Shown: positions 63,754 to 64,000 of the stretch, one piece after another
How positions within the stretch are numbered: the first letter of the stretch is position 1
How the letters are laid out: every line of letters begins with the position of its first letter
From: Hippopus hippopus
Lineage: Eukaryota; Mollusca; Bivalvia; Cardiida; Cardiidae
Reading direction: 5' to 3'
Length of the DNA: 64,000 bases
Assembly (NCBI GenBank): GCA_946811185.2
Contig: OX328097.1
Coordinates: 59,673,063 to 59,737,062 of the forward strand
The notes under the pieces: model-generated
The model's database searches: none
What the model saw: the letters and a program-made list of their open reading frames with translations, nothing else
What the model was told of the DNA's origin: nothing
Position numbers and translations under genes: made by a program

Positions 63754-64000
63754 ATGAGTTGGTTTAATAGAATTTCTAATATAGTTAGAAGAGCTGCATC
63801 AAATGTTGGAAGGACCGTAGCGAGTGCTATACCTCAATCAATCCAACGTAGAATCAATAATTTTACTAATTGGTTAACTGGTAATGTTGAAGAAGACCAA
63901 TTACCGCAAGTTTTTGATGAAATTGTTCAGAATGTTAGAGAAAATTATCCGCCGAGACAACCGTTTGAGATTAGAGCTTCTCGATCCGCATTTAGAGAGT
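63754..64000 (+). CDS. N-terminus of a large gene, possibly protein-primed DNA polymerase B (partial)
   Basis: An open frame from ATG to the window end, 82 codons visible. It begins MSWFNRISNIVRRAASNVGR, an amphipathic basic start, then a TNWLTGNV segment and an acidic helix, then FEIRASRSAFRE. No polymerase motif falls inside the window. The assignment is by elimination: polB is the one core Polinton gene not yet seen, and in animal Polintons it is long and often near the opposite end from the integrase. It could instead be another structural protein. Confidence 0.45.
   Translation, partial: MSWFNRISNIVRRAASNVGRTVASAIPQSIQRRINNFTNWLTGNVEEDQLPQVFDEIVQNVRENYPPRQPFEIRASRSAFRE

Larger units (their letters stand above)
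51552..64000. mobile_element. Polinton/Maverick (adintovirus-like) element, left part
   Basis: The whole right end of the window is one compact AT-rich virus-like element. It carries the Polinton hallmark set: rve integrase with chromodomain, adenain-like protease, A32/FtsK-type packaging ATPase, penton-like minor capsid and double jelly-roll major capsid. The left end is placed at 51552 because a TTAA MITE copy running from about 51398 stops after CATCATTTGAG, where other copies continue with CCACATTTAA. The next bases are AGTAGATAGG, and Polintons are known to start with AG and to make 6-bp target duplications. The candidate duplication is TTTGAG at 51546-51551. The right terminus is outside the window. 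Most reading frames are intact, which suggests a young copy. Confidence 0.93.

Overview
This is eukaryotic, AT-rich DNA, most likely from a bivalve mollusc. The inference rests on pearl-like tandem-repeat elements ending in CCCTCTTG, tRNA-derived SINEs with AATC tails and very dense short inverted-repeat elements. The species is not certain. No rRNA or true tRNA gene and no CRISPR array was seen.

From 1 to about 51,550 the window is intronic or intergenic host DNA. The only credible host coding piece is one 124-nt exon at 15,876-15,999 on the plus strand. Nearly everything else is mobile DNA. The dominant family, called here the TTAA MITE, has at least 50 copies of about 225 bp. Its ends are TTAACCCTTTACCA and TGGTAAAGAGTTAA, and its centre is a long, almost perfect palindrome around GCTGGTAACCAGC. 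Other elements are three HINE/pearl-like elements (7,074; 20,073; 47,849), a mariner fossil (25,998-27,410), a 1.1-kb element with a 6-bp target duplication (24,423-25,557), SINEs, several fold-back elements, a degenerate minisatellite (11,195-12,660), and a 530-bp miniature LTR element (TRIM, 46,955-47,484) with a tRNA-Pro-type primer binding site and pol III boxes inside its LTRs.

From about 51,552 to the window end lies the left part of a Polinton/Maverick element of the adintovirus-like kind. Its left end (AG...) interrupts a TTAA MITE copy, so it arrived after that copy. The right end and most of the presumed DNA polymerase gene lie outside the window. The genes are compact and mostly intact: RING protein (+), phage-type fibre (-), adenain-like protease (-), a zinc-ribbon / PLA2-like / integrase-chromodomain unit (-) split by two A-runs, then rightward packaging ATPase, penton-like minor capsid, a core-type protein, a dUTPase-fold-like protein, three proteins of unknown or weakly assigned function, a small conserved protein, the double jelly-roll major capsid protein, a second RING protein, a small SAP-like gene (-), and the start of a further large gene (+).

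Together these genes would give capsid assembly (MCP and penton), genome packaging (ATPase), maturation (protease acting on core-type proteins), integration (integrase with chromodomain), and possibly receptor binding (fibre) and membrane passage (PLA2-like and amphipathic proteins). About half of the starts carry TATAAAATG or TATAAAAATG right at the ATG, which suggests a shared virus-type promoter or leader signal.
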